Assembly: GCA_017255395.1 (NCBI GenBank)
Contig: JAFKDC010000004.1
Span: 124,001-188,000 of the forward strand
From: Enemella evansiae
GTDB taxonomy: Bacteria; Pseudomonadota; Alphaproteobacteria; Rhodobacterales; Rhodobacteraceae
Length of the DNA stretch: 64,000 nt
Direction of reading: 5' to 3'
The notes under the pieces were generated by a model. That model did no database searches and had not been told where the DNA came from. It saw nothing but the letters and a program-made list of their open reading frames with translations. The translations under genes and the position numbers were made by a program. Of this stretch, positions 36,405 through 45,151 are shown piece after piece (position 1 is the stretch's first letter; the number at the start of each line of letters is the position of its first letter).

Positions 36405-36899
36405 TCATTGCAGAAGAAGGGGGGGGATGTCGCGGAACTCGTCGTCCGGCTGCGTGCCGCCGCGCCGCATCAGGACGGCGAAATGACCGGTCCGGTCCAG
36501 CACGCTTGCCCCCATGTGCCAGACATTGCGATGGAAGATCACGCCGCGATCCCCCGGGACGACCATCCCGATTGCCGCCTCTGTCATCGGTGCGCCGCGG
36601 GCATCCGAAGGCATCACGAGAACCACGTAGCGCGACACATCGAGCGGCAGAAAGCACTGTGCCGCATGGGGATGCCGCTCGATCCGGGTGCAGCGCAGCG
36701 GCAGCTGCGCCTGCGGGACGCAATTGGTATGAAGAACGGGCGCCGCACCCTTGGGGCCTTCGTGCAGGCAATCGGAATAGAACAGCCGGGTCCCCGCGAC
36801 ATCGGGCGCCGTCACAAAGCGCCCGTAGGGGGCAAAGGCCGTGGCGTCCGCCGCAATCAGCGTCACCTTCTGCCCGGTCGTTATGTCGGGGCCGGTCAT
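36405..36899 (-). CDS. Ureidoglycolate lyase-like protein (AllA family)
   Basis: 164 residues of the cupin-fold ureidoglycolate hydrolase/lyase family: AFAPYGRFV near the N-terminus, the IERHPHAAQCFLPL motif (about 73-86) and GVIFHRNVWHMGASVLD (about 117-133). Known members release urea and glyoxylate from ureidoglycolate. It overlaps the gene for an allantoinase-like deacetylase by 4 bp, which strengthens a role in breaking ureido or carbamoyl compounds, though no other purine-degradation genes are present. Confidence 0.85.
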   Translation of the reverse strand: MTGPDITTGQKVTLIAADATAFAPYGRFVTAPDVAGTRLFYSDCLHEGPKGAAPVLHTNCVPQAQLPLRCTRIERHPHAAQCFLPLDVSRYVVLVMPSDARGAPMTEAAIGMVVPGDRGVIFHRNVWHMGASVLDRTGHFAVLMRRGGTQPDDEFRDIPPLLLQ

Positions 36900-37828
36900 G
36901 CGCCGGCCCTGAACGGTTGTTCCGCCATCCAGTGCCGGGCGATGTCCTCGCGGCGGCAGATCCAGACGTCGTCGCGATCCTTGAGGTGATCGAGGAACCG
37001 GACCAATGCCGCGACCCGTCCGGGATGGCCGATGATCCGCGAATGCAGACCGATCGACATCATGCGCGGCACCCGGTCCGCTTCCGCGGCCAGAACCTCG
37101 AACCCGTCAATCAGGAAGTCCGAGAAATCCTTCGACGAAAACACATCCCCCGCCAGGAACTTCGCGTCGTTGTTGACCATCGTGTAGGGCATGACCAGAT
37201 GCGCCTTGCCCGCGACCTCTGTCCAATAGGGCAGGTCGTCGTTGTAGGCGTCGCTGTCATACAGATAGCCCCCGTGCCCGGCCACCAGTTCGCGTGTCCG
37301 CTCTGACGGGGCATAGCGGCAGTACCAGCCCTGCGGGGCCTTGCCGGTGCTGGCCAGAATACTCGCATGCGCCTTCGCGATATGGTCGGTCTCGGTCTCG
37401 GGATCGAGCTTGTAATGCTCGATCCATCGCCAGCCATGGGCGCAGATGTCCCATTCGCTTTCTGCGATGGCCTGCGCCACGGGGGCGCAGCGCTCCAGGG
37501 CAACGGCGCTGGCGAAAATCGTCAGAGGCACGCCACGGCTGCGGAACAGGTCGAAGATCCGCCAGATCCCGACACGATGGCCGTATTCATACATGCTTTC
37601 CGCCGCGAGATCGCGGTCGCCCTCGGGCACGCGCGTGGCCCGCACCTCCAGCAACGCGGATTCCGACGCCGGATCGCCGTTTCCGATGGAGTATTCAGAG
37701 CCTTCTTCCACGTTGAGCACGAAATTCAGCGCGAGGCCCGCGCCGTTGGGCCATCTGAGCTTCGGCGGCGCAGCGCCGTAGCCCAGAAAATCGCGCTTAT
37801 GCGCCATATGCCCCTTCGCGTCAGTCAC
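36896..37828 (-). CDS. Polysaccharide deacetylase-fold hydrolase (PuuE allantoinase-like)
   Basis: 310 residues. Start chosen at a GTG with GGAGG 6 nt upstream that overlaps the AstE-like stop; the ATG at 37807 is the alternative. Opening KRDFLGYGAAPPKLRWPNGA, NVEEGSEYSI and AHGWRWIEHYKLDPETE match the PuuE group of the NodB deacetylase superfamily, which contains a metal-independent allantoinase. Related members hydrolyse other cyclic amides or N-acyl groups. Cytosolic. Confidence 0.85.
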   Translation of the reverse strand: MTDAKGHMAHKRDFLGYGAAPPKLRWPNGAGLALNFVLNVEEGSEYSIGNGDPASESALLEVRATRVPEGDRDLAAESMYEYGHRVGIWRIFDLFRSRGVPLTIFASAVALERCAPVAQAIAESEWDICAHGWRWIEHYKLDPETETDHIAKAHASILASTGKAPQGWYCRYAPSERTRELVAGHGGYLYDSDAYNDDLPYWTEVAGKAHLVMPYTMVNNDAKFLAGDVFSSKDFSDFLIDGFEVLAAEADRVPRMMSIGLHSRIIGHPGRVAALVRFLDHLKDRDDVWICRREDIARHWMAEQPFRAGA

Positions 37829-38819
37829 GCGGACCCTCCACCTTGCAGAAGAAGCAGCACCAGTCGCCGGTGTTGACATTGGGCAGCGCGCGCAGCCCGA
37901 AGAACATGCCGTCCGCCGGCGCCTTCAGCTCGCCCACCTCGTCGCCGAAAACGTTCACGATCCGGGCGATCCGGTCGCCCTTCTTCATCATCGTCAGGAA
38001 ATCGACGCCCTCTTCAGGCAGGAAAATCCCCGAAGCAGGAGCCAGAAGCGCCTCTTGAACACCTTTCCAGCACGGGTCGGGATAGACGGCGGTGCCGTCC
38101 AGCATCTTGTAGTGGTAGAGAATATTCAGGATCGATTTGGCCAGCTCATCGGCCACATAGCGGAAACGCTCGGGCGATGTGGCCGAGCGGCCGCCCAGCT
38201 CCACGGTGATGCCGGTCCGACCTTCGGCGCGCAGCGCCGCCATCGGGCTTCCCGACGGATTGAAGTTCGACATGATGCAGCCCCAGCCATCGCCCATGGC
38301 CTTGGCCAGCTCCACCGCCTCGGGCGACTCGTCGACAAAGATCGCCTTGTCGAGAAAGGAATGCGCGCCGCCGGAGTGAATCGAGATCTCGAGGTCGGCC
38401 ACATCCTTCATGGCCTGCCAATGCGCATGCGCGACCCGGTCCGAAAAATAGCCGCCGGGCTTGCCCGGATAGATCCGGTTCATGTCATAGGTGAAGGTGT
38501 CCAGCGGATTGCCCCGCTCTGCCGCCGAGAAAGCCAGCGGGTTCACCACGGGAACCAGAACGACCGCACCGCTGAGTTCTGCCGGGTCGATCCGCTCCAT
38601 CGCCAGTTGGCAGGCACGCGGGCCTTCCGGCTCGTCGCCGTGGATCGCGCCGTTGACCCAGAAGACACGCCCGGGTTTCGCGCCGTTGATGACGACAACC
38701 GGAATCTCGACCTTCACACCGCCAGCCAGATCCCCGGCCGGGATATAGCCGCGCACCATCTCGCCGGGTTTGGCACTGGCCGAGCCGACGCTCAGCACCT
38801 GATTTTCCTGCGTACTCAT
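37821..38819 (-). CDS. Succinylglutamate desuccinylase/aspartoacylase family deacylase
   Basis: 332 residues. Zinc motif NGAIHGDEPEGP (HGDE) near residues 57-68, NPLAF and MNRIYPGK motifs, third zinc ligand in LEISIHSGG, and a catalytic Glu in ITVELGG. The fold is the M14 AstE/ASPA family, which removes acyl groups from amino acids. The C-terminal 90 residues form a beta domain (AGDVV-like, LLAPASGIFLPE). Its ATG overlaps the VOC stop codon. It probably deacylates an intermediate in this pathway. Confidence 0.87.
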   Translation of the reverse strand: MSTQENQVLSVGSASAKPGEMVRGYIPAGDLAGGVKVEIPVVVINGAKPGRVFWVNGAIHGDEPEGPRACQLAMERIDPAELSGAVVLVPVVNPLAFSAAERGNPLDTFTYDMNRIYPGKPGGYFSDRVAHAHWQAMKDVADLEISIHSGGAHSFLDKAIFVDESPEAVELAKAMGDGWGCIMSNFNPSGSPMAALRAEGRTGITVELGGRSATSPERFRYVADELAKSILNILYHYKMLDGTAVYPDPCWKGVQEALLAPASGIFLPEEGVDFLTMMKKGDRIARIVNVFGDEVGELKAPADGMFFGLRALPNVNTGDWCCFFCKVEGPRD

Positions 38820-39307
38820 ACTGCTTCTGCCCCCGAACGTTCGTAGGCCGCCAGCTGTTCGGGCGTGTAGACCTGCATGAATTCGATCTCGATGCCCCCG
38901 GCATCATTGTCCAGAAAGGCGACCCAGCCTTCGGGATGGGCATGGCTTCCGGTCTTCTTGCAGGCCTTGCATTCACGCAGCGTTGCGCCTTGTGCCTGCG
39001 CATGTGACAGCGCCTTGTCGATGTCGTCGACCTCGTAGCAGATGTGATGCAGCCCCTCGGCGCCACGCTCCTTGATCCAGGAGGCGAACCGCCCGTCCGC
39101 CTCTGTCGACTGGCAAAGCTGGTACTCGATCCCACCGAGGTAAAAGAGCGCGACCTTGTTGCCGGACTTGGGGAAATGCGTGATCTCGGTATCGGCCGGG
39201 ACGTGCAGGTACTTCGAATAGGACTGCAGCGTTTGCTCGACATTGCTGACGGCGAAGGCCATGTGCTTGATGCCCTTCACGTTGGGATTGTCGGATTTTA
39301 CGTTCAT
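38816..39307 (-). CDS. VOC/glyoxalase family protein (methylmalonyl-CoA epimerase-like)
   Basis: 163 residues. GIKHMAFAVSNVEQTLQSYS, ERGAEGLHHICYEVDDIDKA and a late GGIEIEFMQVY give the His/Glu metal ligands and paired beta-alpha-beta modules of methylmalonyl-CoA epimerase-type VOC proteins. GGAGGAGAC precedes the ATG. Its true substrate is likely another 2-keto or 2-substituted acid; no methylmalonyl-CoA mutase is present. Cytosolic. Confidence 0.82.
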   Translation of the reverse strand: MNVKSDNPNVKGIKHMAFAVSNVEQTLQSYSKYLHVPADTEITHFPKSGNKVALFYLGGIEYQLCQSTEADGRFASWIKERGAEGLHHICYEVDDIDKALSHAQAQGATLRECKACKKTGSHAHPEGWVAFLDNDAGGIEIEFMQVYTPEQLAAYERSGAEAV

Positions 39308-39328
39308 TTCTGTCTCCTCCTTTTCTTG

Positions 39329-40534
39329 TCAGGCGTCCGCAGGGGCCGCGCGTTCCGCACGGATGGCGGCCACGACCTCACCGATGCGCGTCATGGCCAC
39401 GCGGATACGGTCCGCCGGCTGTGTCATGGACATGCGGACAAAATCGTCGGTGTGATCGCCGTAGATCGTGCCGGGGTACATCATCACCTTGCCGTCGGCC
39501 AAAAGCCGTTCGCAGAAGGTGCCGGCGGTGATCCCCAGCCCCAGGCTGGCCACGTCCGCGTAGACATAGAAACCGCCCTGCGGTTCCGCGTAGCGCATGC
39601 CGACGGCATCGAGGCCTTCGCAGATGGCGCGGCGGCGTTCATCGTAGATGCGGCGCATCTCCTCGACGCAATCCTGCGGCCCGGACGCGGCCGCAAGCGC
39701 GGCGTGCTGGCTGACGGCGGCGGTCGAGATCGCAAAGGCGTGGTTGATTTCCGACATCGGCGTAATGAGTTCGCGCGGCGCCGCCAGGTAGCCGATCCGC
39801 CAGCCGGTCATTGCATAGGCCTTGGAAAACCCCGACAGGGTGATGGTGCGCTCGCGCATGCCCGGGATAGAGGCCACCGGCAGCACCTTGTGATTGCCGA
39901 AGGTCAGCCGCGAATAAATCTCGTCCGAGATGACGATCAGATCGTGCTCCTGCGCCAGTTTCGCGATCTTGCGGACCTCTTCGACCGGCGTGACCGTGCC
40001 TGTCGGGTTGTTCGGGTTGATCAGCACGAGGATCTTCGAACGGTCGGTGATATGCGGCCGGATCATGTCGGCGGTGAGCGTGAAGTTCGTCTCCATACCC
40101 ATCGGGACCTTGACGACCTTGGCGTCGGTCATCTCGGCAGCCTGACTGTAAGGGTTGTATCCCGGACAGGGCACGATGATCTCGTCTCCGGGGTTCAGCA
40201 ACGCCAGAGCGATCACGAACATGCCGTGCTGCCCGCCCGGCGTGACCATGATCTCGTCCGGGTCATAGGCGGCGCCACCGTAGTCCCGGATGTTCCGGGC
40301 GATGGCCTCGCGGAGCGGCAGGATGCCCTGCGGATGCGTGTAATGGGTGGCGCCATTGGCAAGCGCTTCCTGACCCGCCTTGATGATATGAGCGGGCGTG
40401 TCGAGATCGGGATCGCCGCGCCCCATCTTGATGACATCATCGAGGCCGTCCGCGATGTTGAGCATCCGCGTGATCAGGTGCTCCTCGGTCAGTTTCACGC
40501 GGTCGGCCAGTCTGGCGGCGTAGTCGATACTCAT
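39329..40534 (-). CDS. Pyridoxal-phosphate aminotransferase (class I/II, aspartate type)
   Basis: 401 residues. The lysine motif SGFSKAYAMTGWRIGY (about 230-245), VLINPNNPTGTVTP and VISDEIYSRLTF are those of aspartate-type aminotransferases. A second, clearly related enzyme lies at 47575-48765; both share an N-terminal VIKMGRGDPDLDTPAH-like segment, so they probably arose from one ancestor and act on related compounds. GGGAGG precedes the ATG. Confidence 0.92.
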   Translation of the reverse strand: MSIDYAARLADRVKLTEEHLITRMLNIADGLDDVIKMGRGDPDLDTPAHIIKAGQEALANGATHYTHPQGILPLREAIARNIRDYGGAAYDPDEIMVTPGGQHGMFVIALALLNPGDEIIVPCPGYNPYSQAAEMTDAKVVKVPMGMETNFTLTADMIRPHITDRSKILVLINPNNPTGTVTPVEEVRKIAKLAQEHDLIVISDEIYSRLTFGNHKVLPVASIPGMRERTITLSGFSKAYAMTGWRIGYLAAPRELITPMSEINHAFAISTAAVSQHAALAAASGPQDCVEEMRRIYDERRRAICEGLDAVGMRYAEPQGGFYVYADVASLGLGITAGTFCERLLADGKVMMYPGTIYGDHTDDFVRMSMTQPADRIRVAMTRIGEVVAAIRAERAAPADA

Positions 40535-40575
40535 TGTTCAGGTTCCCTCCCTAAAGGCATGTCGTCAGGGCGGCC

Positions 40576-42105
40576 TCAGGCCGCCAACGCGTAGATTTCG
40601 CTGAACTTCGCGGTGAGGTGGCGAAGATAGGGCTCCGGGTCGAGCGTGCGGCCCGTGGCCTTTTGCAAAAGCTCGTCCCGCGTGAAGCGACGGCCATGGC
40701 TGGCGATATTCGCGGTCAGCCAGTCGCGAAGCGGTCCGTAATCGGCGGCGTCGAGCGCGGCCCCAATCCCCGGCTTCTGTTCCTTGGCCGCCTCGAAGAG
40801 CTGGGCCGCCATGATATTGCCGATCGTGTAGTTGCAGAACGTCCCGATCTGGCCCGACGACCAGTGCACGTCCTGCAAGACGCCCTTGGCATCGTCGGGC
40901 ACATCGACCCCGAGGTACTCCTTCATCGCGGCGTTCCAGGCCTCGGGAAGATCCTTGACCTCCAGACTTCCCTCGACAAGGCGGCTTTCCAGTTCGACGC
41001 GCACCATGATGTGGAAATCATAGGTCAGCTCGTCCGACTCGACACGGATGAAGCTCGGCTGCGAACGGTTGACGGCACGGTAGAATTCTTCATCCGTCAC
41101 GTCGTCCAGCGTTCCGGAATAGGCCTTCTGGAGGTCCGGGAAATGGTTGCGCCAGAAGGCGCGCGAGCGTCCGACGTGGTTCTCCCACAGGCGCGACTGG
41201 GATTCATGGGCGCCAAAGCTGACCCCCCCCACCGCATAGAGCCCGACCAGATCCGTCGCCAGCGGGGTCCGCGTATAGGCCGGATCGACGCCTTGTTCAT
41301 ACATGGCGTGGCCGGCCTCGTGCAGGGCGCCGAACAGGGACATGGGCATGTATTCCGGGTTCACGCGCGTGGTGATCCGCACGTCGTTTCGCGTGAAGGA
41401 AATCTCGAAGGGGTGCATCGTGGTGTCCAGGCGCCCGCGCTCCGTGTCGTAACCGATCCGCTCGGCCATCTTCAGCGCGACGGCCATCTGGTCCTCGACG
41501 GGATACGTGCGGGCCAGGAAATCCGACCGCGGCTGTTCGGCCTCGGCGATCTGGCGCACGAGCGGCAGCATACCCTCCCGCAGTCGACCGAACAGCGTCT
41601 TCAGTTGTGTCGTGGTTGTCCCCGGTTCGAACCGGTACATCAGCGCATCGTAGGGATGGTCTTCGTAGCCGATCGCCTCGGCGATCTCGCGGTTGATCTC
41701 GACCATTTGCGTCAGCGCCGGCGCAAAGAGCGAAAAATCAGCGGTCGCCCGCGCCTCGGCCCAGACGTGATGATTGGCTGCGCCCATTTCCGTCTTCCGA
41801 CTCAGAAGCGCGGACGGAATGCGCTCGTGGTAGTCGATGGCCTCGCGCACGGCCGCGACGACCCTGACTTCCGGAGCGTCAGGCGCCTTGCCCGCGACCT
41901 CCTTCTCCGCCCCGTCGAGCGCGCGTTTCATTTCATCGGAACAAAGCAGGTCGCGGGCCGCCACAGCGAGCGTCGCCATCTGCTTGGCCCGGGTTTCGCC
42001 ACCGGACTTGGGCATCATGGTGCGCGAGTCCCAGGACAGAATGGACCCGGCATTCAGAAAGTCGTTCACCCGTCCGTTTACTTCGATCAGATCGGCGTAG
42101 CTCAT
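40576..42105 (-). CDS. M32 family metallocarboxypeptidase
   Basis: 509 residues, the normal thermostable-carboxypeptidase-1 length. HEXXH motif in GALHEAGHAMYEQG (about 254-267), MSLFG upstream, GVSFGAHESQSRLWENHVGR with the third ligand and VGRSR substrate region. Removes C-terminal residues from peptides in the cytosol. First gene of the leftward operon, divergent from the DUF4438 genes and about 120 bp from the ATTGTCGACA operator. Confidence 0.92.
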   Translation of the reverse strand: MSYADLIEVNGRVNDFLNAGSILSWDSRTMMPKSGGETRAKQMATLAVAARDLLCSDEMKRALDGAEKEVAGKAPDAPEVRVVAAVREAIDYHERIPSALLSRKTEMGAANHHVWAEARATADFSLFAPALTQMVEINREIAEAIGYEDHPYDALMYRFEPGTTTTQLKTLFGRLREGMLPLVRQIAEAEQPRSDFLARTYPVEDQMAVALKMAERIGYDTERGRLDTTMHPFEISFTRNDVRITTRVNPEYMPMSLFGALHEAGHAMYEQGVDPAYTRTPLATDLVGLYAVGGVSFGAHESQSRLWENHVGRSRAFWRNHFPDLQKAYSGTLDDVTDEEFYRAVNRSQPSFIRVESDELTYDFHIMVRVELESRLVEGSLEVKDLPEAWNAAMKEYLGVDVPDDAKGVLQDVHWSSGQIGTFCNYTIGNIMAAQLFEAAKEQKPGIGAALDAADYGPLRDWLTANIASHGRRFTRDELLQKATGRTLDPEPYLRHLTAKFSEIYALAA

Positions 42106-42312
42106 GGTGCTTTGATTTCCCTCATTATTTCCGTTCGATTTTCCGGTTTTCGCCTCTGCGAAACGCGACTTCCGACCCCGGCGCTTGACTATCTGCCCTG
42201 CTCATGTATCCCATCGGGTTATCAATGTCGACAATCTACTGGTGGCAATTGATCAGCGATAAGTCAACACAAAAACCCGAGCCACATGCCTGCAAGGAGG
42301 ACCCACGCGAAA
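42106..42312. promoter_or_regulatory. Divergent control region of the peptide catabolic cluster
   Basis: 207 bp between the first genes of the two large operons. Rightward, TTGACT (42185-42190) and TATCCC (42207-42212), 16 bp apart, form a possible promoter. The operator-like dyad at 42224-42235 lies just downstream of it. Confidence 0.4.
42224..42235 (-). promoter_or_regulatory. Candidate GntR operator 1
   Basis: AATGTCGACAAT, i.e. ATTGTCGACATT on the minus strand, with core TGTCGACA. The same core with ATT on its left occurs at 57591 and 59879, each in a promoter region of this cluster. Confidence 0.6.
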
Positions 42313-43179
42313 ATGAAAAGCCTGAAAACCAACGAATCGACCTTGGTCGAGATGGCGATTACGGGGGCGGTCACGACACCCTCTGTAAGGCCCGGCCAGT
42401 ACATTCCATGGCCTGACGGAAAGGCGACCGTGCTGCCCGGCATGTTCGGCGTGACCTACAATGTACGGTGCGGAGACCGCGCGTTCGGATGGGCGGGCGA
42501 TCATGTCGAGCCGGGCGTCTCCATCGACATGGAGGCCGATCAGGGCCGCCATTTCGCGCTGCATTATCTCAACTGCATCGGCAATGACGCGGTCGTTACC
42601 TCGGGCCTCGCAACCGGCGCGAAAGGCATCGTGATCGGGGAACACGCCCGGATCCTCGTGCAGTTCGACGACGCGACGCACGAACTTCTGGCCGAGGGCG
42701 ACCGCATCCAGATCACCTCGCACGGTCAGGGGCTGGCGCTTCTCGACTATCCGCAGGTGGCGCTGAAGAAGATGAGCCCGCGCCTGCTGCATGCCATGGG
42801 CATCACCGAGACGGCGGGCGGGCGGCTGCACGTGCCGGTCGCGATGGAGCTTCCGATCCGCATCATGGGCTCGGGCGCCGAGCTGAACTCGGAATATGTC
42901 GATCAGGACCTGATGTCCGGAGATCGCGCGCTGATGGCCGAACTCGGCGTCGATCAGATGCGGCTGGGTGACGTGATCGCCATTCGCCATGCCGATCACC
43001 ACTGGGGCCGCAGCTATCGCGAAGGCGCGGTGTCCATCTGCCTGTGCATCCACGGCGACTCGATCATGACCGGGCACGGTCCGGGCATCCTGACCCTGAT
43101 GTCCGCCCCTGACGGCTGCATCGATTTCAGCATCGACCCGAACGCCAACATCGCCTGCCAACTCGGACTGGGAGACTGA
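42313..43179 (+). CDS. DUF4438 domain-containing protein (copy 1)
   Basis: 288 residues from the ATG at 42313, with AAGGAGGA about 12 nt ahead. Conserved stretches such as VLPGMFGVTYNVRCGDRAFG, HVEPGVSI, NCIGNDAVV and HADHHWGRSYREGAVS match DUF4438, an uncharacterised family with a cyclophilin-like-looking all-beta character. It is followed at once by a second DUF4438 gene. About 35-40% of positions appear shared between the two. Function unknown; tandem occurrence within a catabolic operon suggests a two-subunit enzyme. Confidence 0.8.
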   Translation: MKSLKTNESTLVEMAITGAVTTPSVRPGQYIPWPDGKATVLPGMFGVTYNVRCGDRAFGWAGDHVEPGVSIDMEADQGRHFALHYLNCIGNDAVVTSGLATGAKGIVIGEHARILVQFDDATHELLAEGDRIQITSHGQGLALLDYPQVALKKMSPRLLHAMGITETAGGRLHVPVAMELPIRIMGSGAELNSEYVDQDLMSGDRALMAELGVDQMRLGDVIAIRHADHHWGRSYREGAVSICLCIHGDSIMTGHGPGILTLMSAPDGCIDFSIDPNANIACQLGLGD

Positions 43180-43181
43180 GA

Positions 43182-44060
43182 ATGACCATCAAGACCAATG
43201 CGGCCGACGTCGTCGCCGTGTCCGTATCCGGCCGCGCGGCCAATCCGTCGATGGGCGCCCTGCCCGCCGAACCCTATCGCCTGACCTCGGAAGGCCGGCC
43301 CTTCCTCTGGCCCACGTTCGGCGGCATCGTCTACAATGTCTCGGTCGGCGACAGCGCCTTTGGCTGGACCGGCGACTGCATCCATCCATCGGTCAGCATC
43401 GCGCATCCCGACGGCAACAAGAACCGCGGCCTCAACGTCTTTGCCTGCGTCGGCAACCGGGCCACGGTCGCAAGCGGAGCCGCCCGCGGCGCGCAGGGCG
43501 TCGTCACCGGCAAGTCGGGGCGTTTTTCGGACCAGGTCATCGTGCATTTCGACGATGAGACACGGCGCAAAATGGCCGTGGATGACCTGATCGTCGTGCG
43601 TGCCGAGGGTGTCGGTCTTGCCCTGCCCGATCACCCCGAGGTGGCCATCAAGTCGATCGCGCCTGCGCTGTTCGATGCGCTGCCCAAGAAAGTCGAGGAC
43701 GGGGTGCTGAAAATCGGCGTCGTCGCGACCGTGCCCCCGCACATGGTCGGCGCCGGGGCGGGCCTCACCTCGGAAGGTGGATCGCTGCACATGCAATCGA
43801 CCGATCGCGCGGAACTGGCGAAACACGGCCTGGACGCACTGCGGCTGGGTGACGTCGTGGCAATCGCCGATACCGACAGCCGCTACAATCACGGCTACCT
43901 GCGCGGCGCCATGAGCATCGGCATCGTCGGTCAGACCGATGGACCCCGCGCGGGCTATGGCCCCGGCATGACCGTGGTGATGACGGCGCCCGCCGGCCAG
44001 CTTGGTGCCTTCCATGCCCCCGAGACAAACATCGCAACCCTGCTGGAGCTGACGGACTGA
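43182..44060 (+). CDS. DUF4438 domain-containing protein (copy 2)
   Basis: 292 residues, 2 bp after copy 1. Shares with it the pattern WPTFGGIVYNVSVGDSAFGW, CIHPSVSI, CVGNRATV, GLDALRLGDVVAIADTD and GYLRGAMSIGIVG. The pair probably forms a heteromer. Uncharacterised; no signal peptide, so cytosolic. Its TGA overlaps the ATG of the Ldh-family gene (TGATG). Confidence 0.8.
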   Translation: MTIKTNAADVVAVSVSGRAANPSMGALPAEPYRLTSEGRPFLWPTFGGIVYNVSVGDSAFGWTGDCIHPSVSIAHPDGNKNRGLNVFACVGNRATVASGAARGAQGVVTGKSGRFSDQVIVHFDDETRRKMAVDDLIVVRAEGVGLALPDHPEVAIKSIAPALFDALPKKVEDGVLKIGVVATVPPHMVGAGAGLTSEGGSLHMQSTDRAELAKHGLDALRLGDVVAIADTDSRYNHGYLRGAMSIGIVGQTDGPRAGYGPGMTVVMTAPAGQLGAFHAPETNIATLLELTD

Positions 44061-45151
44061 TGGATGATCGACGTATTCCCATGACGAACGTGAACAAGGA
44101 GGACCTGCGCGCCTTCGTCGCCGAGGGCTTTGTCGCCCTGGGGCTGACGAAGGAGGATGCCGGGATCTTCGCCGATGCGCTTGTCTTCTCAGAGCTGCGC
44201 TTTCACCCCGGTCAGGGCCAGGGCGTGATGCGCCTGCGCCGCTACCAGCAGCGCATCGGCAACGGAGAGGTCAATCCCCGCGCCGGTTGGTCGGTGGTGA
44301 AGGAAGGCCCGGCGCTGGCCATCGTCGATGCCCATAACGGGATCGGCACCGTGGCCGCGGCCAAGGCCATGCGGCTGGCCATCGACAAGGCGAAAGCCAA
44401 CGGGATCGGCACCGTGATCGTGCGCAACTCGACTCACTACGGATCGAGCGCCGTTCACGCATGCCAAGCGCTGGAACATGATTGCATCGGCATGGCCTTT
44501 ACAAACGCCGGGCCCGAAATGGCCCCCCATGGCGGGCGCGAAGGGGTGACGGGGACCAATCCGTGGTCGATCGCCGCGCCTTCCGACAAGGGCTTTCCGG
44601 TCGTGCTCGACATCGCGCTGACCACGGCGGGCAAGGGCATGATGAAATGGTACGAGCGCGAGGGTAAAAAGATGCCCCTCGACTGGGCCATCACACCAGA
44701 GGGCCATGAGACCGACGATCCCACGGCGGCCATGATGGGACCTCTTCTGCCGATCGGCGGACACAAGGGGTATGGGCTCGCCTTCATGTCCGATGCGATG
44801 ACCGGCGTTCTGTCGGGCGGCGGCTTCGGCCTGACCCCCTATTCGGACCCGCAGAAGCTCGACGTCTCGCATTACTTCCAGGCCATCGACATCAGCTGGT
44901 TCATGGAGCCCGCCGATTATGCCCGGCGCATGGGCGAATTCGTCGACATGGCGAAATCGCGCGCAAGGCGTCCCGGCGTCGAAGAGATCCTCGTACCCGG
45001 TGAACAGGAAGCGCGCCGGGTAGCCGCCAAGTCCCAGAACGGCGTGCCGCTGGACGACACGGTGCTGGCTGACATGAAGCTGCTGGCCGAAGAGCTTGGC
45101 ATCAAGCAGGAGCTGCGCGAACTGGGCCCCTATACGGGTGACACGCTGTGA
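44060..45151 (+). CDS. Ldh family NAD(P)-dependent oxidoreductase
   Basis: 363 residues of the malate/L-lactate/ureidoglycolate dehydrogenase (LDH2/YlbC) family. Landmarks are FSELRFHPGQGQGVMRL, the catalytic His in VRNSTHYGSSAVHACQ, NAG and TGTNPWSIAAPS, and LPIGGHKGYGLAFMSD. Family members oxidise or reduce 2-hydroxy/2-keto acids, including ureidoglycolate (AllD) and diketogulonate. Given AllA-like and allantoinase-like genes in the same cluster, a ureido-acid substrate is one possibility. Confidence 0.9.
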   Translation: MDDRRIPMTNVNKEDLRAFVAEGFVALGLTKEDAGIFADALVFSELRFHPGQGQGVMRLRRYQQRIGNGEVNPRAGWSVVKEGPALAIVDAHNGIGTVAAAKAMRLAIDKAKANGIGTVIVRNSTHYGSSAVHACQALEHDCIGMAFTNAGPEMAPHGGREGVTGTNPWSIAAPSDKGFPVVLDIALTTAGKGMMKWYEREGKKMPLDWAITPEGHETDDPTAAMMGPLLPIGGHKGYGLAFMSDAMTGVLSGGGFGLTPYSDPQKLDVSHYFQAIDISWFMEPADYARRMGEFVDMAKSRARRPGVEEILVPGEQEARRVAAKSQNGVPLDDTVLADMKLLAEELGIKQELRELGPYTGDTL

